Shown here: in pieces, positions 25,653-34,206 of the stretch
Position numbering within the stretch: the stretch's first letter is position 1
Layout of the letters: each line of letters starts with the position of its first letter
DNA from: an uncultured Bacteroidota bacterium
GTDB taxonomy: Bacteria > Bacteroidota > Bacteroidia > Flavobacteriales > Flavobacteriaceae
Direction: 5' to 3'
DNA: 64,000 nt
Assembly (NCBI GenBank): GCA_902518355.1
Contig: CABYFY010000004.1
Span: 1 to 64,000, forward strand
Translations under genes and position numbers: made by a program
Notes under the pieces: model-generated
The model's database searches: none
What the model saw: only the letters and a program-made list of their open reading frames with translations
What the model was told of the DNA's origin: nothing

Positions 25653-26349
25653 CCATTCCAGAGTGAAAAATAAAAATGGAAGGTTCTTTTTCTAGTATTT
25701 CTTTTTTTGATTTCCAATTTTTTATTTGCATTGTTTTTATTTTCTGATTTTTAGATCCGATATTTTTTGCAACACATAAAAAAGTATGGTTATTTAAATT
25801 TCTTTTCAATTCATCAAAGAGTAATTGATTTCTGTAAGGAGTCTCTATAAAAATTTGAGACTGATTATTATTTCTAGATTGCGTTTCTAGTTTTTTAATT
25901 CTTGACGATCGTTCGTTTTTATCAACAGGTAGATAGCCGTTAAAGCTAAAATTATTTCCATTTAGTCCAGAGCCCATCATAGCTAATAAAATGGAGGATG
26001 GTCCAACAAGTGGAATTACATTAATATTATTTTCGTGCGCATGTAAGATTAGTTTAGCTCCAGGGTCTGCAATATTTGGACAACCAGCATCGGTTAATAG
26101 TCCAATATTTTCTCCACTCATGCAGGGCCCTAATTGTTTTGATGTGATTATTGGGTCATCTTCGTCAAGTACTTCAAAATTTTCATAACTAATTTCTTTT
26201 TCAGGACAAATACGTTTAATAAATCCAAGTGATAACTTGCTGTTTTCAACAACAAAATGATTAATCGAATTTATGATGTCTTTATTAATTTCAGGGAAAA
26301 TATTTTCCTCACTAATTGAGCTAGGGATTATGTAAAGATTTCCTTTAAT
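25642..26349 (-). CDS. RsmI-like SAM-dependent methyltransferase, AUU start
   Basis: A tetrapyrrole-methylase-fold protein of the RsmI group; RsmI itself 2'-O-methylates C1402 of 16S rRNA. The core GLLTDAGCPNIADPGAKLILHAHE and VPLVGPSSILLAMMGSGLNG are clear. The first ATG in frame (26121) lies in the middle of the SAM-binding core, so it cannot be the true start. Reading upstream in the same frame gives the expected KGNLYIIPSSI start right after AUU at 26347-26349. No ATG, GTG or TTG occurs between there and the dnaA stop. The AUU start gives 235 residues, the size of Bacteroidota members. It begins 11 bases after the dnaA stop. Confidence 0.8.
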   Translation of the reverse strand: MKGNLYIIPSSISEENIFPEINKDIINSINHFVVENSKLSLGFIKRICPEKEISYENFEVLDEDDPIITSKQLGPCMSGENIGLLTDAGCPNIADPGAKLILHAHENNINVIPLVGPSSILLAMMGSGLNGNNFSFNGYLPVDKNERSSRIKKLETQSRNNNQSQIFIETPYRNQLLFDELKRNLNNHTFLCVAKNIGSKNQKIKTMQIKNWKSKKEILEKEPSIFIFHSGMVTF

Positions 26350-26360
26350 ATTGAATTGGT

Positions 26361-27788
26361 TTAAACAGAGAGTTTTTTACCTAAGTCTTCAACAAATTTT
26401 CTAAACTGCTTGTCTGTAGATGAAAGATTATCAACTGTTTTGCAAGCATGTAAAACAGTTGCATGATCTCTTTTTCCAATTTGTGAGCCAATACTAGCAA
26501 GGGATGCTTTAGTATATTTTTTAGCAAAAAACATTGCCAACTGTCTAGCTTGAACAATGTGTCTTTTTCTCGTTTTGGACTGTAAAGTAGGGATATCCAT
26601 TTGGAAATAATCAGAAACAATTTTTTGTATGTAGTCAATCGAAACTTCACGTTTTGTATTCTTGACGAACTTTTCTATTATTTCTTTAGCAAGGGATAAG
26701 TTAATTTCTTTTCTGTTGAATGATGCCTGTGCAATAAGTGATATAATTGCACCTTCTAATTCACGAACGTTACTCTTGATGTTTTTAGCAACATAATGAA
26801 TAACTTCTTCATTCATTTCGATTCCATCACGATACAATTTATTTTTTAAGATTGACACTCTTGTTTCAAAATCAGGTTTTTGCAATTCTGCAGAAAGACC
26901 CCATTTAAATCTTGAAAGTAATCTGAGTTCAATATCCTGCATATCAACAGGCGGTTTATCACTTGTAAGAACCACTTGTTTACCGTTTTGATGCAAGTGA
27001 TTAAATATGTGAAAGAATACATCCTGTGTTCCAGGCTTTCCAGAAAAGAACTGTATATCATCAATTATAAGTACATCAATAATTTGATAAAAATAAATGA
27101 AGTCATTTCTATTATTCTTTTTTACTGCCTCAATATATTGTTGAGTAAATTTTTCTGCAGTTGTATAAAGAACAGTTTTTTCTGGATATCTTTTTTTGAT
27201 ATCAATTCCAATGGCATTTGCTAAATGTGTTTTACCTAATCCAACACCACCGAATATTAAAAATGGATTAAATGAAGTTCCTCCAGGTTTATTAGCCACA
27301 GCGATACCTGCATTTCTAGCAAGCCTGTTTGAATCACCCTCAAGAAAATTTTCAAATGTGTAGTTAGGATTTAGTTGAGATTCAACTTTTACATTTTTGA
27401 TTCCAGGAATAACAAAAGGATTTTTTAATTCAGGAACTGACCTATTTATTGGTGTAGTAGCATTCTGTGTTAGAATCGATGAAGAATTAGAGCTTGGAAT
27501 TTTTTCAGTGAATGGTTGTGAGTTACCAAATGTATTTTCCATTTTAATGATGTATACAAGCTTTGCGTCATCGCCTAAAGTTTTTTGTAATGCAACTTTA
27601 AGAATTTTTACATAATGTTCTTCAAGCCATTCGTAAAAGAATTTGCTAGGGACTTCAATGCTAAGAACTTTGTCAGCTAACTTTATTGCTTTGATTGGTT
27701 CAAACCAAGTTTTGTAAGCTTGTGGTTGAATGTTGTCTTTAATAAACTTAAGACAGTCAGACCACACAGAATTAGCATTTACATTCAT
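26361..27788 (-). CDS. dnaA: Chromosomal replication initiator protein
   Basis: DnaA binds oriC and opens the duplex. The 475 residues contain domain I (WSDCLKFIKDNIQPQAYKTWFEPI), a variable linker, the AAA+ domain with GGVGLGKTHLANAIG (about 180-194) and VLIIDDIQFFSGK, and domain IV with the DnaA-box-binding signature KRDHATVLHACKTVDNL near the C-terminus. It is divergent from a thioesterase gene across an AT-rich spacer that may be oriC. Confidence 0.97.
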   Translation of the reverse strand: MNVNANSVWSDCLKFIKDNIQPQAYKTWFEPIKAIKLADKVLSIEVPSKFFYEWLEEHYVKILKVALQKTLGDDAKLVYIIKMENTFGNSQPFTEKIPSSNSSSILTQNATTPINRSVPELKNPFVIPGIKNVKVESQLNPNYTFENFLEGDSNRLARNAGIAVANKPGGTSFNPFLIFGGVGLGKTHLANAIGIDIKKRYPEKTVLYTTAEKFTQQYIEAVKKNNRNDFIYFYQIIDVLIIDDIQFFSGKPGTQDVFFHIFNHLHQNGKQVVLTSDKPPVDMQDIELRLLSRFKWGLSAELQKPDFETRVSILKNKLYRDGIEMNEEVIHYVAKNIKSNVRELEGAIISLIAQASFNRKEINLSLAKEIIEKFVKNTKREVSIDYIQKIVSDYFQMDIPTLQSKTRKRHIVQARQLAMFFAKKYTKASLASIGSQIGKRDHATVLHACKTVDNLSSTDKQFRKFVEDLGKKLSV

Positions 27789-27984
27789 TTATATAAAAAT
27801 TAAATTTTCGAAATTAGTCCAATTTTAGTTTAACATTGAATAATATTAAATCCAAAACGTGAATAACAAATATGTAAACAAATTTTTTAAAAAAAAAATT
27901 AAAATGGGTTGTTTTTTAAATTTTTTTTTTGGAGGTTTTAATCATTGAAAAATTATTTGTTTTTTGATGTTTTTTTTGTGAATA
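27789..27984. other. Possible oriC in the dnaA upstream region
   Basis: This AT-rich spacer between dnaA and the divergent thioesterase gene contains one perfect DnaA box on the minus strand (TTATTCACA, 27977-27985) and one with a single mismatch (TTATTCACG, 27858-27866). Between them lie long A and T runs (27880-27935) that could unwind. Two boxes are few, so the call is tentative; they could instead autoregulate dnaA. Confidence 0.4.
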
Positions 27985-28392
27985 ATGAAAAATTTTTCTA
28001 TACAAATTAAAGTACGTTATTGTGAAACAGACCAAATGGGTTTGGTGCACCATGGAAGTTATGTAAATTATTTTGAAGAAGCACGAATTGCTTGGATTTC
28101 TAACCTAGGTTTTTCATACAGTGAAATGGAAAAAACAGGAATTATACTTCCTGTTTCAATGCTTAATGTAAGTTATTTAAAACCAGCATACTTTGATGAT
28201 AATTTAGTTGTCAATGTTGAGCTTGCAGAGATGCCAACCTCTAGATTAATTTTTAATTACACGATAAAAAAAAATAATGATGAAGTTGTTGTTACAGGCA
28301 AGACAGTTTTAGCTTTCTTAAATAAGGAAACGAAGAGACCCGTGAGATGTCCAGATTATATATTGGAAAAAGTCACTCCTTTGTTTTCGTAA
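27985..28392 (+). CDS. YbgC/4-HBT-family acyl-CoA thioesterase
   Basis: A 135-residue hotdog-fold thioesterase. KVRYCETDQMGLVHHGSYVNYFEEAR matches the 4-hydroxybenzoyl-CoA thioesterase/YbgC signature, with the catalytic Asp in ETDQMG. It probably hydrolyses short or medium acyl-CoAs; the exact substrate is not known. The last 37 bases overlap the 3' end of ribD on the other strand. Confidence 0.9.
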   Translation: MKNFSIQIKVRYCETDQMGLVHHGSYVNYFEEARIAWISNLGFSYSEMEKTGIILPVSMLNVSYLKPAYFDDNLVVNVELAEMPTSRLIFNYTIKKNNDEVVVTGKTVLAFLNKETKRPVRCPDYILEKVTPLFS

Positions 28393-29378
28393 TACACAAG
28401 TTCGTTATCTCCAATTTCAATTTTTTTTGATTCTTCGAATTTTACATTGGGACCTTTTATTCCATCTCCTAATTTTTCTTTTGTTTTAAAAACTCTCATC
28501 TCGTCCCAAGTTTCAGAATCTATAAAGTTTGATAATGTTTTGGTTCCTCCTTCAACAATAATTGAAAGAATTTTATCATCATAAAATTTGTCACACATTT
28601 GTTTTATAATGTCTTTTTCAAAATCTATTTTCTCATTGTTTAGTGTGGTTACTTTTGATTCTTGATTGAAAATTTTATAATCCTTTTTAAACCCATTTTT
28701 TGACAATATATATATGTCACAATTCTTTCCTTCCCAGTCTCTAGTTGTTAACCTTGGATCGTCTTCACGAATGGTTTTTGCACCAACCAAAATAGCTTGT
28801 TCTTCACTACGCCATTTGTGAACCAGTTGTCTGGATTTTGTATTTGAAATCCAAAAGGGTTCGTTTATATTTTTTTCAATGGGAGCAATAAACCCGTCAG
28901 CAGTTTCAGCCCACTTTAGAATTATATACGGTCTCTTATTTATAATGTAGCTTAAGAATCTTTTGTGATGTTCAATACACTCGTTTTTTAAAATGCCAGA
29001 AATTACTTCGACTCCATTTTCCTTTAGTTTTTCAATTCCTTTTCCGCAGACAAGTGGGTTAGGATCTTTAATTCCAATAACAACTTTTTTAATTCCACAA
29101 GCTATAATTTTATCCACACATGGTGGTGTTTTTCCATGATGACAACATGGTTCCAGTGTCACATAGATAGTAGATAGTTTTAATAATGATTTGTCTTCAA
29201 CGGAATTAATAGCATTGACCTCTGCATGATTTCCACCAGCCTTGGATGTATAGCCTTCACCAATTATTTTATCATTAACCACTAGACAAGCACCAACACT
29301 TGGATTTGGATAAGTATTTCCTATCCCTAATTTACCTAGCTCAATACATCTACTAATATATTTTTCGTGTATATTCAC
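28356..29378 (-). CDS. ribD: Bifunctional riboflavin biosynthesis deaminase/reductase
   Basis: RibD deaminates and reduces the pyrimidine intermediate of riboflavin synthesis. The N-terminal deaminase domain has the zinc site HAEVNAI (about 51-57) with PCCHHGKTPPC (about 76-86). The C-terminal reductase has WAETADGFIAP, a substrate loop with GAKTIREDDPRLTTR, and VEGGTKTLSNFID. The start codon is GTG, four bases after a TATTTTTG box. The 340 residues are normal. Its 3' end overlaps the thioesterase gene by 37 bases. Confidence 0.95.
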   Translation of the reverse strand: MNIHEKYISRCIELGKLGIGNTYPNPSVGACLVVNDKIIGEGYTSKAGGNHAEVNAINSVEDKSLLKLSTIYVTLEPCCHHGKTPPCVDKIIACGIKKVVIGIKDPNPLVCGKGIEKLKENGVEVISGILKNECIEHHKRFLSYIINKRPYIILKWAETADGFIAPIEKNINEPFWISNTKSRQLVHKWRSEEQAILVGAKTIREDDPRLTTRDWEGKNCDIYILSKNGFKKDYKIFNQESKVTTLNNEKIDFEKDIIKQMCDKFYDDKILSIIVEGGTKTLSNFIDSETWDEMRVFKTKEKLGDGIKGPNVKFEESKKIEIGDNELVYYENKGVTFSNI

Positions 29379-29382
29379 AATA

Positions 29383-29390
29383 CAAAAATA
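29383..29390 (-). promoter_or_regulatory. -7 box for ribD
   Basis: The minus strand reads TATTTTTG, four bases before the ribD GTG. The spacer to the divergent acetyltransferase gene is only 19 bases and must hold both promoters. Confidence 0.55.
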
Positions 29391-29397
29391 GTATAAA

Positions 29398-29895
29398 ATG
29401 CTTCAATATAATGGATATGATATTAGGGTTATTGAGAAGAGTGATAACGAACAAGTATGTGGCGTTATAAAGGGGGTGTTTTACGAATTAGGATTACCAT
29501 TAGTTGGAACAGCATATGCCGATAAAGACACCTTAAGTATGTATGAGGCATACCAAGATTCTAGATCTATCTATTATATTGTTGAAAAGGAGGGATGTAT
29601 TCTAGGAGGTTGTGGAATTAAACAGCTCAATGGTACAGATCAAAATATATGTGAACTGCAAAAGTTTTATTTTCATAAATCACTTAGAGGAAAAGGATTA
29701 GGAAAGTATCTTTTAAAATTATGTTTAGATTTTGCTAAAGAGGTTAAGTATGATGTGTGTTATTTAGAGTCTACTTCTGCATTAAAAACATCTCACCATC
29801 TATATAAAATATTTGGTTTTGAAAATTTAAACGGACCAATGGGTGACACTTGTCATCACAATTGTGATGTGCATATGACCAAGAAGCTACAATGA
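29398..29895 (+). CDS. GNAT-family N-acetyltransferase
   Basis: A 165-residue acetyltransferase with the acetyl-CoA loop SLRGKGLGKYLLKLCLDFA (about 97-115) and a long N-terminal alpha/beta region. The substrate is unknown. It is divergent from ribD and overlaps prmC by four bases (ATGA), so it is co-transcribed with prmC. Confidence 0.87.
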   Translation: MLQYNGYDIRVIEKSDNEQVCGVIKGVFYELGLPLVGTAYADKDTLSMYEAYQDSRSIYYIVEKEGCILGGCGIKQLNGTDQNICELQKFYFHKSLRGKGLGKYLLKLCLDFAKEVKYDVCYLESTSALKTSHHLYKIFGFENLNGPMGDTCHHNCDVHMTKKLQ

Positions 29896-30731
29896 CCTTA
29901 CAAGATTTTAAATTAAAAATGATTTCAGAGCTTTCGTCTATTTATGAAATGGATGAGTTGAATTCTATATTTAATCTACTGGCAGAAGAGTATTTAAAAA
30001 TTCCAAGATCAAAAATCCTTTTAGCTGACGAGATTGATCTGAACGAATCAAATCAAACCCTTTTTCTAAATGCATTAGAAAGATTAAAAACTTATGAGCC
30101 AATTCAATATGTTGTAGGAAAGACAACATTCATGGATTTGGAATTTAAGGTCAATAATTCGGTTTTGATTCCAAGACCTGAAACGGAAGAGTTGGTTAGA
30201 TTGATGTTAAAAGAAGATTTAGACGGAAAAGAAATTCTTGATATAGGTACGGGAAGTGGTTGCATTGCAATAAGTCTTGCTAAAAATCTATCTAATGCAA
30301 AAGTTAGTGCTTTGGATATTTCAAGTGACGCACTAAAAGTTGCTAAGGAAAATGCGAAATTGAATAATGTTGAGGTTAGTTTTATCAATGCAGATATTTT
30401 TGAATATCAATCCGATAAAAAATATGATGTTATTGTTTCAAATCCACCATATGTCACTGAATCTGAAAAATTAATAATAAATAAAAATGTTATAGATTTT
30501 GAGCCTGAATTAGCCTTGTTTGTAAAAGACTCAAATCCATTAAAATTTTATAAAGTTATCATAGATAATTGTAAAAATAATAAAGATCCCAATGCAATTA
30601 TATTCTTTGAAATAAATGAAAATTTAACCGATTTGTTTTTAAAAGTTTTTAGGGATTATAATTTAAAAACATGTGAGATTGTTAAGGATTATAAGCTAAA
30701 AAATAGATTTGTAAAAGTTGTAATTAATTAA
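29892..30731 (+). CDS. prmC: Peptide chain release factor N5-glutamine methyltransferase
   Basis: PrmC methylates the Gln of the GGQ motif in release factors RF1 and RF2. The helical N-domain is followed by the SAM site ILDIGTGSGCIAISLA (about 114-129) and the catalytic SNPPYV (about 183-188). The LIPRPETEELV segment is also characteristic. Length 279 is normal. Its stop overlaps the end of a small minus-strand ORF by eight bases. Confidence 0.95.
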   Translation: MTLQDFKLKMISELSSIYEMDELNSIFNLLAEEYLKIPRSKILLADEIDLNESNQTLFLNALERLKTYEPIQYVVGKTTFMDLEFKVNNSVLIPRPETEELVRLMLKEDLDGKEILDIGTGSGCIAISLAKNLSNAKVSALDISSDALKVAKENAKLNNVEVSFINADIFEYQSDKKYDVIVSNPPYVTESEKLIINKNVIDFEPELALFVKDSNPLKFYKVIIDNCKNNKDPNAIIFFEINENLTDLFLKVFRDYNLKTCEIVKDYKLKNRFVKVVIN

Positions 30732-30876
30732 CCCACCAATTTTCTACAATCATCAAACTAATAATCTTTTTATTATTTAGCTCAAAAAAAGAAAATAGGA
30801 ATTTATGATGATGTTCTTGTTCCTCACCACCACGCATACAAATTCCGTGATTTTTGTATTTGATAACTTTTAGCAT
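30724..30876 (-). CDS. Small ORF, 50 residues, uncertain
   Basis: I do not recognise it. The product is Lys/His-rich at first (KNHGICMRGGEEQEHHHKF), then FSFFELNNKKIISLMIVENWWVN, a hydrophobic/aromatic end that faintly recalls the last strand of NTF2-like proteins. Its start overlaps the end of the hexosaminidase fragment and its end overlaps prmC by eight bases. It may be a real gene or the residue of a deletion; no promoter is visible between it and the upstream fragment. Confidence 0.35.
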   Translation of the reverse strand: MLKVIKYKNHGICMRGGEEQEHHHKFLFSFFELNNKKIISLMIVENWWVN

Positions 30877-31226
30877 AATTTGAAACCTTTTGAATTAATT
30901 TTATCTTTAAAAGAACCATGAATTTCCTTAAATAATTCAAAATTTTTCAGATTTTTTTTAGAAATACCACTTCCGGGCATAATTAAAATTCTATTTTTTG
31001 TTTTTTTATCATTAGCAAATCCAAGTTTTTTTACTGCATTTTTAAATAGTGTTGCAGCTGAATTAAGTTCGAAGTCAGCTATTATTTCTGGACTATTTTC
31101 TATTTCCATGTAGCCACTATTAATGGTTTGTTCAATAGGCGTTGGAATAATGTTATTTTTTTGGGAAAAAAGTGTGTTTATATGGGAAAAAAATATAAAA
31201 AAAACAATTATTTTAGACCAATTCAT
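30870..31226 (-). pseudogene. Truncated GH20 hexosaminidase N-terminal fragment
   Basis: The 118 residues start with a signal peptide (MNWSKIIVFFIFFSHINTLFSQ) and then NIIPTPIEQTINSGYMEIE, which matches the N-terminal domain that precedes the catalytic barrel of GH20 beta-N-acetylhexosaminidases. The family is normally about 500-800 residues; here the chain ends before any catalytic Asp-Glu pair. It looks like a decayed or internally deleted gene. A TTG three codons upstream is also possible as start. Confidence 0.6.
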
Positions 31227-31285
31227 GAGCTTCAATTTAGTATCTTAGAGTAGTTTTTTTACTGTATTGTAATTAGATAAATGTA

Positions 31286-33292
31286 ATGAATATATCAGAG
31301 AAAATTTTTAGTCTAAGAAAAAAACTTCATGATCATAATTATAGATATTATGTTCTTGATGATCCTTTAATATCAGACTATGATTTTGATATGATGTTAA
31401 AAGAATTAGAGCGATTAGAAAAAGAAAATCCTGAGTATTTTGATATTAATTCACCAACCCAACGAGTAGGTGGTAGTGTCACGAAGTCATTCAATACTTC
31501 AGTTCATAATACCCCAATGTATTCTCTCGACAACTCATATTCACTTGAGGATTTAAAGGAATGGGAGAAAAGAATAAAAAAAAACATTGACACACCTGTT
31601 GAATACACTTGTGAGCTTAAGTTTGATGGTGTTTCAATTAATTTGACATACAAAGACGGAGAGCTTGTAAGGGCAGTTACAAGGGGAGATGGCGTAAAAG
31701 GTGATGATGTTACAAATAATGTAAAAACAATTCCAACTGTACCATTAAAACTTAGAGGTGACTTTAAGGGTGAATTTGAGGCAAGGGGAGAGATTGTCAT
31801 GCCTATTTCAGGATTTAATAAGCTTAATTTGTCTCGTGTTGAAAATGGAGAAGAACCATTCAAAAACCCTAGAAATACCGCTTCAGGGAGTTTAAAGCTT
31901 CAAGACAGTAAAGAAGTTTCAAATAGACCACTAGAATGCCTATTATACTCTATTGAAGATTCAAAAATATTTAATAATCATATAGAGTTCCTAAGGAACG
32001 CAAAATCTTATGGTTTTAATATTTATAACACTTATAAGCATAGTACATCACTTGACGAAATATTTGAATTTATACAGCACTGGGAAAAAAATAGGTCTGG
32101 ATTACCATTCGAAATAGACGGGGTTGTTTTAAAAGTAAATGATTTTTATCAGAGGGAAGTTCTTGGCTTTACATCCAAATTTCCAAGATGGGCAATGGCC
32201 TATAAATTTAAGCCTGAAAATACTGGTACCAGATTAAATAGTATTTCTTTACAAGTTGGAAGAACAGGTTCAATTACTCCTGTAGCAAATCTAGAGCCCG
32301 TTAACCTTGCAGGTACAATAGTGAAAAGAGCATCTCTTCACAATGCAGACTTTATTGAAAGCATGGATATCAGAGTCGGAGATTTTGTATATGTCGAAAA
32401 AGGTGGGGATATAATACCAAAAATCACTAATGTAGATAAGTCAAAAAGAGCACTTGACTCAAAGAAATTTGAATTTCCAGAGTTTTGCCCAGAATGTGGC
32501 TCTAAACTTCAGAGACTAGAAGGCGAAGCAAATCATTATTGTCCAAACTATAATGGATGCAAACCACAAATAATTGGAAGAATACAACATTATATTTCCA
32601 GAAAAGCTTTGGATATTGAAGGATTAGGTCAAGAGACTGTTGCTTTACTGGTGAATAACGGACTTATTAATAACTATTCTGATTTATATGATTTGAGGTT
32701 TGATCAAATTGTAGGTCTAGAAAGAATGGCTGAAAAAAGCGCAAATAACTTAATCAATGGAATCTTAGATTCTAAAAACATCCCTTTTGAAAGAGTATTA
32801 TACGGATTAGGGATAAGATATGTTGGGGAGACTGTCGCAAAAAAATTAGCAAAGCATTTTGAAAACATTGATAATATTCTAAATTCTGATTTTGAAGAGT
32901 TGATTTCAGTTGACGAAATAGGTGAGAAAATAGCGAAAAGCATAATTGAATTTTCTCAAAACCAACAAAACATTGAGATAATTAATTCTTTAAAGAATCA
33001 TAACATTCAATTTGAAATTGATGATTCAGCTAAAAATGTTTCTTCGATACTGCTGGGTAAATCCTTTGTAGTTTCAGGTGTTTTTTCGAATTTTTCAAGA
33101 GATGAAATTAAAAAACTTATAGAAACAAATGGAGGTAAAATATCATCTTCAATTTCATCAAAAACAACCTACCTAGTGGCTGGGTCAAACATGGGTCCTA
33201 GTAAAAAAGAAAAGGCTGAAAAACTTAACATTAAAATAATTTCTGAAACTGAGCTAACAAATTTAATTTCTGGTCAGAATTTATTGTTCTAG
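31286..33292 (+). CDS. ligA: NAD-dependent DNA ligase
   Basis: LigA seals nicks at Okazaki junctions. The nucleotidyltransferase domain has the AMP-accepting Lys in CELKFDGVSINL (about residue 112) and FEIDGVVLKVN. The OB fold follows, then a four-Cys zinc finger (CPECGSKL and HYCPNYNGC), helix-hairpin-helix repeats with VGLERMAEKSANNLINGI, and a C-terminal BRCT domain (GKSFVVSGVFSNFSRDEIK). Length 668 is standard. Confidence 0.97.
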   Translation: MNISEKIFSLRKKLHDHNYRYYVLDDPLISDYDFDMMLKELERLEKENPEYFDINSPTQRVGGSVTKSFNTSVHNTPMYSLDNSYSLEDLKEWEKRIKKNIDTPVEYTCELKFDGVSINLTYKDGELVRAVTRGDGVKGDDVTNNVKTIPTVPLKLRGDFKGEFEARGEIVMPISGFNKLNLSRVENGEEPFKNPRNTASGSLKLQDSKEVSNRPLECLLYSIEDSKIFNNHIEFLRNAKSYGFNIYNTYKHSTSLDEIFEFIQHWEKNRSGLPFEIDGVVLKVNDFYQREVLGFTSKFPRWAMAYKFKPENTGTRLNSISLQVGRTGSITPVANLEPVNLAGTIVKRASLHNADFIESMDIRVGDFVYVEKGGDIIPKITNVDKSKRALDSKKFEFPEFCPECGSKLQRLEGEANHYCPNYNGCKPQIIGRIQHYISRKALDIEGLGQETVALLVNNGLINNYSDLYDLRFDQIVGLERMAEKSANNLINGILDSKNIPFERVLYGLGIRYVGETVAKKLAKHFENIDNILNSDFEELISVDEIGEKIAKSIIEFSQNQQNIEIINSLKNHNIQFEIDDSAKNVSSILLGKSFVVSGVFSNFSRDEIKKLIETNGGKISSSISSKTTYLVAGSNMGPSKKEKAEKLNIKIISETELTNLISGQNLLF

Positions 33293-33300
33293 TAAATTAC

Positions 33301-34206
33301 CTAAATCATCAAAAGATTTGAATTAAATATCTTGTTGTTATTGCTATCAAATATGAAATCAATTCTTCCAAGATAAAGACCAAAACAACCTGCCTGATTT
33401 ATTATTACTTTTTTACCAGCCTTATTGTAGGCAATTAATGGTTCATTCATAAATGTATGCGTGTGTCCTCCTATAATTAAGTCTATATCTTTTGTTTCTT
33501 TTGCAAGATTCACATCACAAATTCTGCTGGGAAATTTCTCATATTTATAACCTAAATGAGAAAGACAGATAACTAAATCACAGTTTTCAGTTTCTTTTAA
33601 TTTTTTAGAACTGTCATTAGCTATTTCAATAGGATCTAAATATTTGGTCTCTCTGTATAAATCTTTTGAAACAAGCCCTTCTAATTCAATTCCTAATCCA
33701 AAAACTCCTATTTTAATTCCTGATTTATTATAAATTTTATAGTCATTAATTTTTGAATCTAAAACTGTGTTAGTAAAATCATAATTTGATGAAATTATAT
33801 CAAATTTTGCATTAGGCAATTGTTTCTCCAAGCCGTCGATTCCGTTATCAAAATCATGATTTCCTATGGTTATAGCATCATATTTTAACATACTCATTAA
33901 CTTGAACTCAATTTCACCTCCGTAAAAGTTGAAGTATGGTGTGCCTTGAAATATGTCACCAGCATCTAGAAGAAGAGTATTTGGATTTTCTTTTCTGATT
34001 TTATTAATAATTGTAGACCTTCTTTCAAATCCTCCCTTATTAGGAAATTCAGAATGGTCTTTGGAAAAAGGTTCAATATGGCTGTGAACGTCATTTGTAT
34101 GAAGAATTGTAATCCTTTTCATTGAATCACAACTCAAATTATTCAAAGCTAGACCAATTCCAGCTGTTCCAAATAGGGAGTTTTTTAAAAAGGCTTTTCT
34201 ATTCAT
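33301..34206 (-). CDS. Metallophosphatase half of a split 5'-nucleotidase
   Basis: A 301-residue exported metallophosphoesterase that hydrolyses nucleotide phosphates or related esters. The N-terminus has an Arg-Lys segment, a hydrophobic core and a lipobox-like NNLSC, consistent with a Tat or Sec lipoprotein. The metal ligands are in ITILHTNDVHSHI, LLDAGDIFQGTP, AITIGNHDFDNG and LIIGGHTHTF. The C-terminal substrate-specificity domain is encoded by the neighbouring gene, with which it shares an ATGA overlap. Confidence 0.87.
   Translation of the reverse strand: MNRKAFLKNSLFGTAGIGLALNNLSCDSMKRITILHTNDVHSHIEPFSKDHSEFPNKGGFERRSTIINKIRKENPNTLLLDAGDIFQGTPYFNFYGGEIEFKLMSMLKYDAITIGNHDFDNGIDGLEKQLPNAKFDIISSNYDFTNTVLDSKINDYKIYNKSGIKIGVFGLGIELEGLVSKDLYRETKYLDPIEIANDSSKKLKETENCDLVICLSHLGYKYEKFPSRICDVNLAKETKDIDLIIGGHTHTFMNEPLIAYNKAGKKVIINQAGCFGLYLGRIDFIFDSNNNKIFNSNLLMI

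Noticed and set aside
30724-30876. 50-residue ORF as a continuation of the hexosaminidase by frameshift
   Set aside because: No GH20 motif is visible in it, so a single frameshift does not restore the family; listed separately as uncertain.
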